64,000 bases of DNA. Source: Acidobacteriota bacterium. Lineage in GTDB: Bacteria; Acidobacteriota; Terriglobia; Terriglobales; Acidobacteriaceae. This document shows, in pieces, positions 1-8,726 of this stretch; within the stretch, counting starts at the first letter, position 1; every line of letters starts with the position of its first letter. The notes below the pieces were generated by a model. The model made no database searches and had not been told where the DNA came from. It worked only from the letters and a program-made list of their open reading frames with translations. The stretch spans positions 62,001 through 126,000 of the forward strand of contig JAFDVQ010000015.1 in assembly GCA_018268915.1 (NCBI GenBank), in the 5' to 3' direction. The translations under genes were made by a program, and so were the position numbers.

Positions 1-1658
1 TTACCCGCCTCGACCAGAAGAAATGGCCGGGCTGTTTCTACGCCCGCTCTGCTCCCAACGACGTAGCCCGCGTCGAAGACCGCACCTTCATCTGTTCCCT
101 CTCAAAGGACGCCGCTGGACCGACCAACAACTGGGAGGACCCCTACGTCATGCGCCGCCGCCTCAAGCAGCTCTTCAAAGGCTGCATGCAGGGGCGCACC
201 ATGTACGTTCTCCCCTTCAGCATGGGCCCGGTCGGCTCGCCCATGTCCGGCATAGGCGTGCAGCTGACGGACTCGCCGTATGTCGTCGTCAATATGCGCA
301 TCATGGCGCGCATCGGCGCTCCCGTCTTCGCCGAAATCGACAAAGACGAGAAGCGCGTCGTTCCCTGCATGCACACGGTCGGTGTTCCGTTAAAGCCCGG
401 CCAGCAGGACGTCCCCTGGCCCTGCAACGACACCAAGTACATCGTTCATTTCCCTGAGACTCGTGAGATCTGGTCCTACGGCTCCGGATATGGCGGCAAC
501 GCACTCCTCAGCAAAAAGTGTTTCGCTCTCCGCATCGCATCGAACATCGCTCGCGACGAAGGCTGGATGGCTGAGCACATGCTCATCCTCGGCGTCGAGA
601 GCCCCGAAGGCGAAAAGACCTACATCGCTGCCGCGTTTCCCTCCGCCTGCGGGAAGACCAACCTGGCCATGCTGATTCCGCCCAAGTCCATGCCGGGCTG
701 GAAAGTCTCGACCGTCGGCGATGACATCGCCTGGCTCAAGCCGGACGCAAAAGGCCAGCTCCGCGGAATCAACCCAGAAGCCGGCTTCTTCGGGGTCGCT
801 CCGGGAACCAGCGCCAAGACCAATCCCGCAGCAATGGCCTCGCTTTCTCGCAACTCCATCTTTACCAACGTCGCGCTCACTCCCGATGGCGGGGTCTGGT
901 GGGAAGGCATGACGGAAAAGCCCCCCGCCGAATGTCTCGACTGGCGCGGCGACAAATGGACACCAGCCATTGGCAAGAAGAATGGCACAACCGCCGCACA
1001 TCCAAACGGCCGCTTCACCGCCCCTGCCTCCCAATGCCCCACCATCGACCCTGACTGGGAAAACCCTGAGGGAGTCCCCATCAGCGCCATCATCTTCGGC
1101 GGTCGTCGCACCCACACACTTCCGCTCATCTATCAGGCATTCAACTGGTCCAGCGGCGTCTACATTGGCGCAACCATGGGCTCTGAGACCACTGCGGCCG
1201 CCGCAGGCGCCGTGGGTAAGGTCCGCCGCGATCCCATGGCCATGCTGCCCTTCTGCGGCTACCACATGGGCGACTACTTCCGGCACTGGATCAAGATGCA
1301 GCGCGGCCTCGACGCCACGCCTCGCATCTTCCAGGTCAACTGGTTCCGCAAAGACGAGAACGGCAAATTCTTGTGGCCGGGCTTCAGTGAGAACATGCGC
1401 ATCCTCCGCTGGATCGTCGAACGCGTTCATGGCCACGGACGCGGTCGCGAAACCCCAGTCGGATGGGTTCCCCGCTACGGAGACCTCGACTGGAATGGCC
1501 TCGACTTCTCTCGCGAAGACTTCGAAGAGCTGATGAAAGTTGACCGCGCAGCGTGGCGCAAGGAAGTGATTGCGCACGAGGAACTCTTCATCGAGCTTCA
1601 CGACCACCTGCCACCGGAGATGATCTACGAGCGCGAACTGCTGATTTGCAAGCTATGA
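1..1658 (+). CDS. pckG: Phosphoenolpyruvate carboxykinase (GTP), 5' truncated by window edge
   Basis: This enzyme converts oxaloacetate and GTP to PEP, CO2 and GDP in the cytosol, the entry step of gluconeogenesis. The frame is open from base 3, before any plausible start, and 551 residues are visible. The GTP-type family is about 600 residues long, so roughly 50-70 N-terminal residues lie outside. The kinase-1a/P-loop FPSACGKTN (near 636-665), the kinase-2 segment VGDDIAW and the FWRxxENGKFLWPGF-like nucleotide-binding region (read here as FRKDENGKFLWPGF) identify the GTP-dependent class rather than the ATP-dependent one. An internal ATG at 150 is not the real start because family sequence continues upstream of it. 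It is followed by a 269-nt spacer and gltB on the same strand. Confidence 0.96.
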   Translation, partial: TRLDQKKWPGCFYARSAPNDVARVEDRTFICSLSKDAAGPTNNWEDPYVMRRRLKQLFKGCMQGRTMYVLPFSMGPVGSPMSGIGVQLTDSPYVVVNMRIMARIGAPVFAEIDKDEKRVVPCMHTVGVPLKPGQQDVPWPCNDTKYIVHFPETREIWSYGSGYGGNALLSKKCFALRIASNIARDEGWMAEHMLILGVESPEGEKTYIAAAFPSACGKTNLAMLIPPKSMPGWKVSTVGDDIAWLKPDAKGQLRGINPEAGFFGVAPGTSAKTNPAAMASLSRNSIFTNVALTPDGGVWWEGMTEKPPAECLDWRGDKWTPAIGKKNGTTAAHPNGRFTAPASQCPTIDPDWENPEGVPISAIIFGGRRTHTLPLIYQAFNWSSGVYIGATMGSETTAAAAGAVGKVRRDPMAMLPFCGYHMGDYFRHWIKMQRGLDATPRIFQVNWFRKDENGKFLWPGFSENMRILRWIVERVHGHGRGRETPVGWVPRYGDLDWNGLDFSREDFEELMKVDRAAWRKEVIAHEELFIELHDHLPPEMIYERELLICKL

Positions 1659-1762
1659 TCTGTTTATCGCCGCTTTCTGCGGAAAACGTGCGCGGCAATG
1701 TGAAAAACATGGCCCAAATTCACTAATCCTGCAATTCGAGATTTAGGCGAGCGAAATTCAGC

Positions 1763-1826
1763 TATCATTAAAAGTTCAGCACCAACCCCGTGTGCAAAGG
1801 CCTGCCACGACAGGCCACCTGGACTT
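1763..1826 (+). promoter_or_regulatory. Candidate promoter -10 and structured leader of gltBD
   Basis: The 269-nt spacer before gltB holds a TATCAT hexamer at 1763-1768. Just after it comes an 8-bp helix, AAGTTCAG (1772-1779) with CTGGACTT (1819-1826), including one G-U pair. It encloses a GGCCTG/CAGGCC hairpin (1799-1804 with 1811-1816). I saw no good -35 box and no known riboswitch consensus. A start about 7 nt after the -10 would begin inside the 5' arm, so promoter and helix may not both be real. Confidence 0.3.
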
Positions 1827-1927
1827 AAATGGCTGCTCCCACTTGGTGACGCCTCGCTGATTGTGTCTTTGCCGTATCACCACAACTGAAATTGCAGAAC
1901 GACCTTATTCCATAAGAGAAGGTACCA

Positions 1928-4900
1928 ATGCAGACATCGGATCATCGCCTTCGTATCCCCGATCCTCAAGGTCTCTATCACCCGCGCAATGAACACGATG
2001 CGTGCGGAATGGGCCTTGTCGCCAGCATTCGCGGCGAGAAAAGTCACGACATTATCCGCAAGGGTCTTGAGGTTCTCATCAATCTCACCCATCGCGGAGC
2101 AGCGGGGTGCGATCCCGAGACGGGCGACGGCGCCGGAATTCTCATCCAGATCCCTCATGTCTTCTTCGCGCGCGAATGCGGCGAGCTTGGCATTCAGCTT
2201 CCCGGCCCCGGTGAGTACGGCGTCGCCATGGTCTTCCTCCCGGTCGACAAGCACAGCCGTCTGCAGTGCGAGGGCGTATTCGAGCGCATGGCCGCAGCGG
2301 AAGGCCTGAAGGTCCTCGGCTGGCGCGACACACCGGTCAACGGTGACGCCATCGGCCGCGAAGCCCGCGCCTCCCAGCCGTACATCGAACAGTTCTTCGT
2401 CGGCCGCCCCGACGGCATGAGCGAAGATGACTTCGAACGGTGTCTTTATCTCGTTCGCCGCCGCACCGAAAACGAGATCGCCGACTCCGACATCGAGGAG
2501 AAGGAGTTTTTCTACGTCCCTTCATTCTCCTGTCGAACCATCATCTACAAGGGCCTGATGCTCGCCCCGCAGATCGAGAAATTCTATTTCGAGCTCGCCA
2601 ACCCCCTCGTCACCAGCGCCCTGTGTCTGGTTCACCAGCGCTTCTCAACCAACACCTTCCCAAGCTGGAAGCTCGCTCATCCTTATCGCTACGTCGCCCA
2701 TAACGGCGAGATCAACACCATTCGCGGCAACGTGAGCTGGATGAATGCGCGCCAGTCGGTCTGCGAGACCGAGCACTTCGGCGACAAAATCAACGACCTC
2801 TATCCCATCATCACGCCCGAGGGAAGCGACTCCGCTGGCCTCGACAACGCAGTCGAGTTCCTCTATCAGTCCGGCCGATCGCTCCCTCACGTCATGGCCA
2901 TGCTCATCCCGGAAGCCTGGGCCGGCAATCCTGACATGGATGAGGACAAGCGCGCCTTCTACGAGTACCACGCATCACTGATGGAGCCGTGGGATGGTCC
3001 TGCGGCAATCGCCTTCACCGACGGTCGTGTCGTCGGCGCAACTCTCGATCGCAACGGCCTGCGCCCCGGTCGCTACATCGTCACCAAAGACGATCTCGTA
3101 GTCCTCGCGTCTGAAGCCGGCGTGCTCGACGTCCCCGCCGAAGACATCCGAAAGAAGGGCCGTCTGCAGCCCGGCCGCATGTTCCTGGTCGATACCGTCG
3201 AGAAGCGCATCATCTCCGACAGCGAAATCAAGAAGACCCTCGCCGCACGCCAACCCTACGCCGACTGGCTCAAAGAGCAGCAAGTCTCAGTCGACGCGTT
3301 GCCTGAGCCCTCTCGAGTCATCGCCTCCAATCCAGAAACATTGCTCCGCCGTCAGCGCGCCTACGGTTACAGCGAAGAGGATCTCCGCATCCTTCTCGGT
3401 CCGATGGGCTCGCGCGGAGAGGAGCCCGTTGGTTCGATGGGCACCGACACGCCTCTCGCCTGTCTCTCGGATCGCCCGCAGCCACTCTTCAATTACTTCA
3501 AGCAGCTCTTCGCGCAGGTCACGAATCCGCCCATCGACCCCATCCGCGAAGAACTCGTCATGTCGCTCATCAGCTACATCGGAACCGAGCGCAACATCCT
3601 CGACGAGAATCCAGAGAACTGCCATACGCTGCGGCTTCCTCACCCGATCCTCTCGAATCGCGATCTTGAGAAACTCCGCCGCGTCTCCTCAGGCGACCTG
3701 CTTGCCACCACGCTACCCGCTCTCTTCCGCGCAGCCGATGGCGAGGCCGGCCTCCGCTCCGCTCTCGACGAGCTCAGCGCTCGCGCCGCCCACGCCGTGG
3801 CCTCGGGATACACGCTGCTCATCATCTCCGATCGCGGCGTCGACTCCACTTACGCACCCATTCCCAGTCTCCTCGCCATGGCCGCGGTCCACAACCGCCT
3901 CGTCAAGGAGAAGACCCGCACACAGGTCGCGCTCATCATCGAGAGCGGCGAGCCTCGAGAAGTGATGCACTTCGCCCTGCTCATCGGATACGGCGCAAGC
4001 GCGATCAATCCTTATCTCGCCATCGAGACCCTGCACGACCTGAAACGCCGCGGGCTTCTGCCTCACAGCGTCTCCGGAAATCACGCGGAGAAAAACTTCA
4101 TCAAGGGCATCAACAAGGGCCTCCTCAAGACTTTCTCCAAGATGGGTATCAGCACACTGCAGAGCTATCGCGGCGCGCAGGTGTTCGAAGCCGTCGGTCT
4201 GAACCAGCAACTTGTTGAGACCTACTTCCTGGGAACCGCGTCCCGCATCGAAGGCGTTGGCCTCGACGTGCTCGCTCGCGAAGCGCAGATGAAGCACTCT
4301 TTCGCGTTCCAGCCTCTTACGGATTCTGAAACTGAGCTTGTGGTCGGCGGCCATTATCAGTATCGCGAGGGCGGCGAGTATCACCTTCTCAATCCCGCAA
4401 CCATCAGCAAGCTGCAGCACTCGGTCCGCGCCAACAACGCGACCACCTTTCAGGAGTACACGGATCTTCTCGACGAGCAGAACCGAAATCTCTGCACGCT
4501 CCGCGGGCTGCTGAAGCTCAAGTACAACGACACAGCTATTCCGATCGAAGAAGTCGAGCCCGCGAAGGAGATCGTCAAGCGCTTCACCACTGGCGCGATG
4601 AGCTACGGATCGATCAGCAAGGAAGCACACGAGACACTCGCCATCGCCATGAATCGGCTGGGTGGAATGTCCAACACCGGCGAAGGCGGCGAAGACGAAG
4701 AGCGCTTCAAACGCGACGCGAATGGCGACAGCCGCCGCAGTGCGGTGAAGCAGATCGCCAGCGGCCGCTTCGGCGTCACCACTAACTACCTCGTCAATGC
4801 CGATGAGCTTCAGATCAAGATGGCGCAGGGCGCAAAGCCCGGGGAAGGCGGACAGCTTCCCGGTCACAAGGTCGACGATGTTATCGCCAAGACACGCCAC

Positions 4901-6520
4901 TCCATCCCCGGCGTCGGCCTCATCTCACCCCCGCCGCACCACGACATCTACTCCATCGAAGACCTCGCGCAGCTGATCTATGACCTCAAGAACGTCAACC
5001 CGCAAGCGCGCATCGCCGTCAAGCTCGTCTCCGAGGTCGGAGTCGGCACTGTAGCTGCCGGCGTCTCGAAGGCACACGCAGACGTCGTCCTCATCTCCGG
5101 CGACACTGGTGGAACCGGCGCTTCCCCGCTCAGCTCCATCAAGCATGCTGGCCTGCCGTGGGAACTCGGCCTCGCTGAGACGCAGCAGGTCCTTCTGCTC
5201 AACGACCTCCGCGGACGCATCAAGGTCCAGACCGACGGCAAACTCCAGACTGGCCGCGACGTCGTCATCGCTGCACTTCTCGGCGCGGAAGAGTTTGGCT
5301 TCGCCACCACGCCGCTTATCGCGATGGGTTGCATCATGTTGCGCAAATGCCACCTGAACACCTGCTCGGTCGGCATCGCAACGCAGGATCCGGTTCTTCG
5401 TGCACGTTTCACCGGACAGCCCGAGCACGTAATCAACTTCTTCTTCTTCATCGCCGAACAGATTCGTCAGCACATGGCAAAGCTCGGCTTCCGCAAGTTC
5501 GACGACATGGTTGGCCGGGTCGACAAGATTGACGCATCCATCGCCGACGCGCACTGGAAGGCGAAGGGTATCGATCTCTCCTCGATCCTCTACGCGCCAA
5601 CAGTCCCCTCTCGCGTAGCCCGCCGCAAGGTGCAGGCACAGGATCACGGCCTCGATCAGGCTCTCGATCATCAGTTGATTGCAAAAGCCAAGCCTGCTCT
5701 CGAATCGAAGACGCCCGTCACCGGCAGCTTCGCCATTCGCAACGTGCACCGCACTGTCGGCGCAATGCTCGGCGGCCAGATTGCGATGCGGCACGGCTCG
5801 GCTGGCCTGCCAGACAACACCATCCACTTCAAGTTCGAAGGCTCCGCCGGCCAGAGCTTCGGCGCATTCGTTCCCACCGGCGTTACCCTCGAGCTCGAAG
5901 GCGACAGCAACGACTACCTCGGCAAAGGCCTCTCCGGCGGACGCATCATCGCTTACCCGCCCAAGACATCCTTCTTCCTGCCGGAGGAAAGCATCCTCGT
6001 TGGCAACGTCGTTCTCTACGGAGCAACCAGCGGCGAGGTCTTCCTCAACGGAATCGCCGGCGAGCGTTTCGCCGTTCGCAACTCCGGCGCAACAGCGGTT
6101 GTCGAAGGAGTCGGCGATCACGGCTGCGAATACATGACCAACGGCACCGTCATCGTCCTTGGCACAACGGGCCGCAACTTTGCTGCAGGCATGAGCGGCG
6201 GTCGCGCCTTTGTCTTCGACGATCAGGGCGACTTCTCTTCGCGTCGCTGCAACAAAGCCAGCGTCGACCTCGAACCTCTGATCACCGATGCCGACGTTGC
6301 GGAAGTCCGCGCTCTCCTCGAGCGTCACCGCGACTTCACCGGAAGCCCGCGCGCCGCTTGGGTTCTCGAGCACTGGGCCGAAGCGCAACCGAAATTCATC
6401 AAGGTCTTCCCCCACGAGTACAAGCGCGTCCTTGGCGTCGAGCGCGTCGAAACCGTCTACACACCCCCAATCACTACCGCGCCTCAGGTCGAGGCAGCAG
6501 CCGAGGTGCAGCATGGGTAA
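1928..6520 (+). CDS. gltB: Glutamate synthase, large (alpha) subunit
   Basis: The GOGAT large subunit releases ammonia from glutamine and uses it to convert 2-oxoglutarate to glutamate; it works with GltD. At 1530 residues it is full length. The N-terminal class II amidotransferase begins after a short propeptide: the nucleophile is Cys26 in HDACGMG, which needs removal of 25 residues. The FMN/2-oxoglutarate domain lies at about 820-1200 and carries the [3Fe-4S] cysteines C1135, C1141 and C1146. The C-terminal GXGXG beta-helix is at about 1270-1500. The start at 1928 is preceded by GAGAAGG 5-6 nt upstream. It overlaps gltD by 8 nt. Confidence 0.97.
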   Translation: MQTSDHRLRIPDPQGLYHPRNEHDACGMGLVASIRGEKSHDIIRKGLEVLINLTHRGAAGCDPETGDGAGILIQIPHVFFARECGELGIQLPGPGEYGVAMVFLPVDKHSRLQCEGVFERMAAAEGLKVLGWRDTPVNGDAIGREARASQPYIEQFFVGRPDGMSEDDFERCLYLVRRRTENEIADSDIEEKEFFYVPSFSCRTIIYKGLMLAPQIEKFYFELANPLVTSALCLVHQRFSTNTFPSWKLAHPYRYVAHNGEINTIRGNVSWMNARQSVCETEHFGDKINDLYPIITPEGSDSAGLDNAVEFLYQSGRSLPHVMAMLIPEAWAGNPDMDEDKRAFYEYHASLMEPWDGPAAIAFTDGRVVGATLDRNGLRPGRYIVTKDDLVVLASEAGVLDVPAEDIRKKGRLQPGRMFLVDTVEKRIISDSEIKKTLAARQPYADWLKEQQVSVDALPEPSRVIASNPETLLRRQRAYGYSEEDLRILLGPMGSRGEEPVGSMGTDTPLACLSDRPQPLFNYFKQLFAQVTNPPIDPIREELVMSLISYIGTERNILDENPENCHTLRLPHPILSNRDLEKLRRVSSGDLLATTLPALFRAADGEAGLRSALDELSARAAHAVASGYTLLIISDRGVDSTYAPIPSLLAMAAVHNRLVKEKTRTQVALIIESGEPREVMHFALLIGYGASAINPYLAIETLHDLKRRGLLPHSVSGNHAEKNFIKGINKGLLKTFSKMGISTLQSYRGAQVFEAVGLNQQLVETYFLGTASRIEGVGLDVLAREAQMKHSFAFQPLTDSETELVVGGHYQYREGGEYHLLNPATISKLQHSVRANNATTFQEYTDLLDEQNRNLCTLRGLLKLKYNDTAIPIEEVEPAKEIVKRFTTGAMSYGSISKEAHETLAIAMNRLGGMSNTGEGGEDEERFKRDANGDSRRSAVKQIASGRFGVTTNYLVNADELQIKMAQGAKPGEGGQLPGHKVDDVIAKTRHSIPGVGLISPPPHHDIYSIEDLAQLIYDLKNVNPQARIAVKLVSEVGVGTVAAGVSKAHADVVLISGDTGGTGASPLSSIKHAGLPWELGLAETQQVLLLNDLRGRIKVQTDGKLQTGRDVVIAALLGAEEFGFATTPLIAMGCIMLRKCHLNTCSVGIATQDPVLRARFTGQPEHVINFFFFIAEQIRQHMAKLGFRKFDDMVGRVDKIDASIADAHWKAKGIDLSSILYAPTVPSRVARRKVQAQDHGLDQALDHQLIAKAKPALESKTPVTGSFAIRNVHRTVGAMLGGQIAMRHGSAGLPDNTIHFKFEGSAGQSFGAFVPTGVTLELEGDSNDYLGKGLSGGRIIAYPPKTSFFLPEESILVGNVVLYGATSGEVFLNGIAGERFAVRNSGATAVVEGVGDHGCEYMTNGTVIVLGTTGRNFAAGMSGGRAFVFDDQGDFSSRRCNKASVDLEPLITDADVAEVRALLERHRDFTGSPRAAWVLEHWAEAQPKFIKVFPHEYKRVLGVERVETVYTPPITTAPQVEAAAEVQHG

Positions 6521-7961
6521 GGTTACAGGATTTCTGGAAATCGATCGCGAGCAGCCCACACGCCGCGATGCAACGGAGCGCGTCAAGGACTGGTTTGAGA
6601 TCTACCAGACCTTTCCGGAAGAAAAGCAGCGGGAACAAAGCGCGCGCTGCATGGATTGCGGCGTCCCCTTCTGCCATACAGGCTGCCCGGTTAACAATCT
6701 CATCCCCGACTGGAACGACCTCGCCTACAACGGCCGTTGGCAGAGCGCCATCCGCCGCCTGCACGCGACCAACAACTTTCCTGAGTTCACCGGCCGCATC
6801 TGCCCTGCTCCCTGCGAAGCCGCCTGTGTCCTCGGCATCAACGCTCCTGCGGTCTCCATCAAGCTCATCGAGCGCAGCATCGTCGAGCGCGCATGGGACG
6901 AGGGTTGGATCAATCCTGAGCCGCCCGAGCACAATACCGGCAAGCGCGTCGCCGTCATCGGCAGCGGTCCTGCAGGTCTTGCAGCCGCGCAGCAACTCCG
7001 ACGCGCGGGACACTCCGTCACCGTCTACGAAAAGAACGACCGCATCGGCGGACTTCTCCGCTACGGCATCCCGAACTTCAAGCTTGAAAAGAACGTGCTC
7101 GATCGCCGTCTGAACCAGATGCGCGCGGAAGGCGTTACCTTCCTCACCAACGCGCACGTCGGCGGCAATGTGCCGGTGGATACCCTTACCGATCACTACG
7201 ACGCCATCCTTCTCACCGGTGGCGCCGAGCAGCCTCGCGACCTCAAGATTCCTGGCCGCGAACTCAAAGGCATCCACTACGCCATGGAGTTCCTGCCCCA
7301 GCAGAACCGCCGTAACGAAGGCGACGTCGTCGATCAGTCGACCGCAATCCTTGCTACCGGCAAGCGTGTTCTCATCATCGGCGGCGGCGACACCGGCGCT
7401 GATTGCCTCGGCACCAGCCATCGTCAGGGCGCGAAGAGCGTTCACCAGATCGAGATCATGCCCAAGCCTCCCGAGACCCGCGCCGGATCGACGCCGTGGC
7501 CTCTCTGGCCTCTGCAACTCCGCACGGAGAGCGCACACGAAGAGGGCGGCATCCGAGATTGGGCCATCAACAGCCTCAAATTCACTGGCGATGAGAACGG
7601 CAACGTCAAGCAGGTGCACGCCTGCCGCGTAGGACCCCCGCCCAAATTTGAAGCCATCTGTGACACCGAGTTCACGCTTGACGTGGATCTGGTTCTGCTC
7701 GCGATGGGTTTTCTCGGGCCGGTAAAGAACGGCATGATCGAGCAGCTCGGAGTTGCACTCGATCCGCGCGGCAATGTCTCGACCAACGCCGACTACATGA
7801 CTTCCGTCGATGGCATCTTTGCTGCCGGCGACATGCGCCGTGGACAGTCGCTCGTGGTGTGGGCCATCTCGGAAGGCCGTAGAGCCGCAGCCGCAGTCGA
7901 TCGCTACCTTGTCGAGAAGGAGCCAGCTACAGCGGGTTCATTCCGACACGTTCACGCATAG
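6513..7961 (+). CDS. gltD: Glutamate synthase, small (beta) subunit, NADPH-type
   Basis: This flavoprotein feeds NADPH electrons to GltB. It is 482 residues long. The N-terminal Fe-S cysteines are C46, C49, C54, C58 (CMDCGVPFCHTGC) and C97, C101, C105 (CPAPCEAAC). An FAD-binding GSGPAG lies near 147 and the NADPH-binding GGGDTG near 290. The ATG at 6513 lies inside the last codons of gltB, 8 nt before its stop is complete, which indicates translational coupling. The longer open frame upstream in this phase is gltB read out of frame and is not used. Confidence 0.96.
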   Translation: MGKVTGFLEIDREQPTRRDATERVKDWFEIYQTFPEEKQREQSARCMDCGVPFCHTGCPVNNLIPDWNDLAYNGRWQSAIRRLHATNNFPEFTGRICPAPCEAACVLGINAPAVSIKLIERSIVERAWDEGWINPEPPEHNTGKRVAVIGSGPAGLAAAQQLRRAGHSVTVYEKNDRIGGLLRYGIPNFKLEKNVLDRRLNQMRAEGVTFLTNAHVGGNVPVDTLTDHYDAILLTGGAEQPRDLKIPGRELKGIHYAMEFLPQQNRRNEGDVVDQSTAILATGKRVLIIGGGDTGADCLGTSHRQGAKSVHQIEIMPKPPETRAGSTPWPLWPLQLRTESAHEEGGIRDWAINSLKFTGDENGNVKQVHACRVGPPPKFEAICDTEFTLDVDLVLLAMGFLGPVKNGMIEQLGVALDPRGNVSTNADYMTSVDGIFAAGDMRRGQSLVVWAISEGRRAAAAVDRYLVEKEPATAGSFRHVHA

Positions 7962-7979
7962 ATAGTATGTCTTTCCTCG

Positions 7980-8012
7980 GGCCGCCGGATTTTCTGGCGG
8001 CCTTAACTTTTT
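7980..8012 (+). terminator. Rho-independent terminator after gltD
   Basis: A 9-bp GC-rich stem (7980-7988 with 7994-8002, loop ATTTT, one G-T) is followed by TTAACTTTTTG. It lies 18 nt after the gltD stop. The run of T falls in the 3' end of the convergent VTT gene. Confidence 0.75.
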
Positions 8013-8662
8013 GCGCGCTTTTTGCTTGAGCCGGTCTCCTTCCGGTATTTCCAGAACCCGTAAGCAGAGGCAAGCACGAGCAGTGCGATATACACGCTCA
8101 GAATCGGCGTCGTCCATCCCTTCAGATCTTTCTCCCACCAGACCACCACACGCCGGCCATACTTATACCCCAGCCATGCGATCAACCCATATCTGGCCGC
8201 ACGCCCCGTGGAGTACGCAACCATGAAGCGTGGCAGGGAAAGCCCCAACGCCCCAGCCGCGAGCGTAAACGGCATCAGCGGTATGGGAGGAGGATGAACC
8301 GCGGCAAGCCATACTGACAGAATTCCATTTCGCTTCACCCATCCCTGGACACGTTTCACGAATCGGCCTTTGCCGAGCTTTTCCAGTGCAGCCTCTCCGC
8401 CCTTCTTTCCTGCAGCCCATGCCAGATAGCCGCCGATCAGGGACCCAGCAAACGCGCACGACCCGAAAACAAATGGCGATTTCAGAGATGTGGATCGAAA
8501 TGCCGTCAGCAGCAGGAGAACGAGATCAGTACTGCCGGGCAGCGGAATCGGAACCATGGACGAATCGACAATGGCAAGCGCAAACAGCCCCACTCCGCCC
8601 AGGTGCATGAGCCATCCCAGGAAGCTCGATGAGCTCTTTCTCGCAAGGGCTGATGCGTTCAA
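8003..8662 (-). CDS. VTT/DedA-family (YqaA-like) membrane protein
   Basis: A small polytopic inner-membrane protein of the VTT (SNARE-associated/DedA-like) group, 219 residues; this superfamily is linked to lipid scrambling and membrane homeostasis. Visible features are a GSTDLVLLLL-type first membrane segment, the re-entrant region VHPPPIPLMPF followed by AAGALGL, and a basic cytoplasmic C-terminus. The start was chosen as TTG at 8662 because a perfect AGGAGG (8668-8673) sits 5 nt upstream. The longer frame to 8794 would overlap the GH15 gene by 68 nt and has no ribosome binding site. It is last in the SDR-GH15-VTT minus-strand run, 64 nt after GH15. Confidence 0.82.
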   Translation of the reverse strand: MNASALARKSSSSFLGWLMHLGGVGLFALAIVDSSMVPIPLPGSTDLVLLLLTAFRSTSLKSPFVFGSCAFAGSLIGGYLAWAAGKKGGEAALEKLGKGRFVKRVQGWVKRNGILSVWLAAVHPPPIPLMPFTLAAGALGLSLPRFMVAYSTGRAARYGLIAWLGYKYGRRVVVWWEKDLKGWTTPILSVYIALLVLASAYGFWKYRKETGSSKKRAKS

Positions 8663-8726
8663 CGACGCCTCCTGCAGCGCATTCCCAAATGCCAGCCCGC
8701 ACTCGCCAAGGTTGTTCTCATCAGGC

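Noticed and set aside
1772..1826. Glutamine riboswitch before gltB
   Set aside because: The conserved GGAAGTAGG-type core of the glnA motif is absent.
3713..6586. Long minus-strand open frames (395 and 553 codons)
   Set aside because: They lie antisense to gltB, have no family resemblance and reflect GC-rich codon usage of the real gene.
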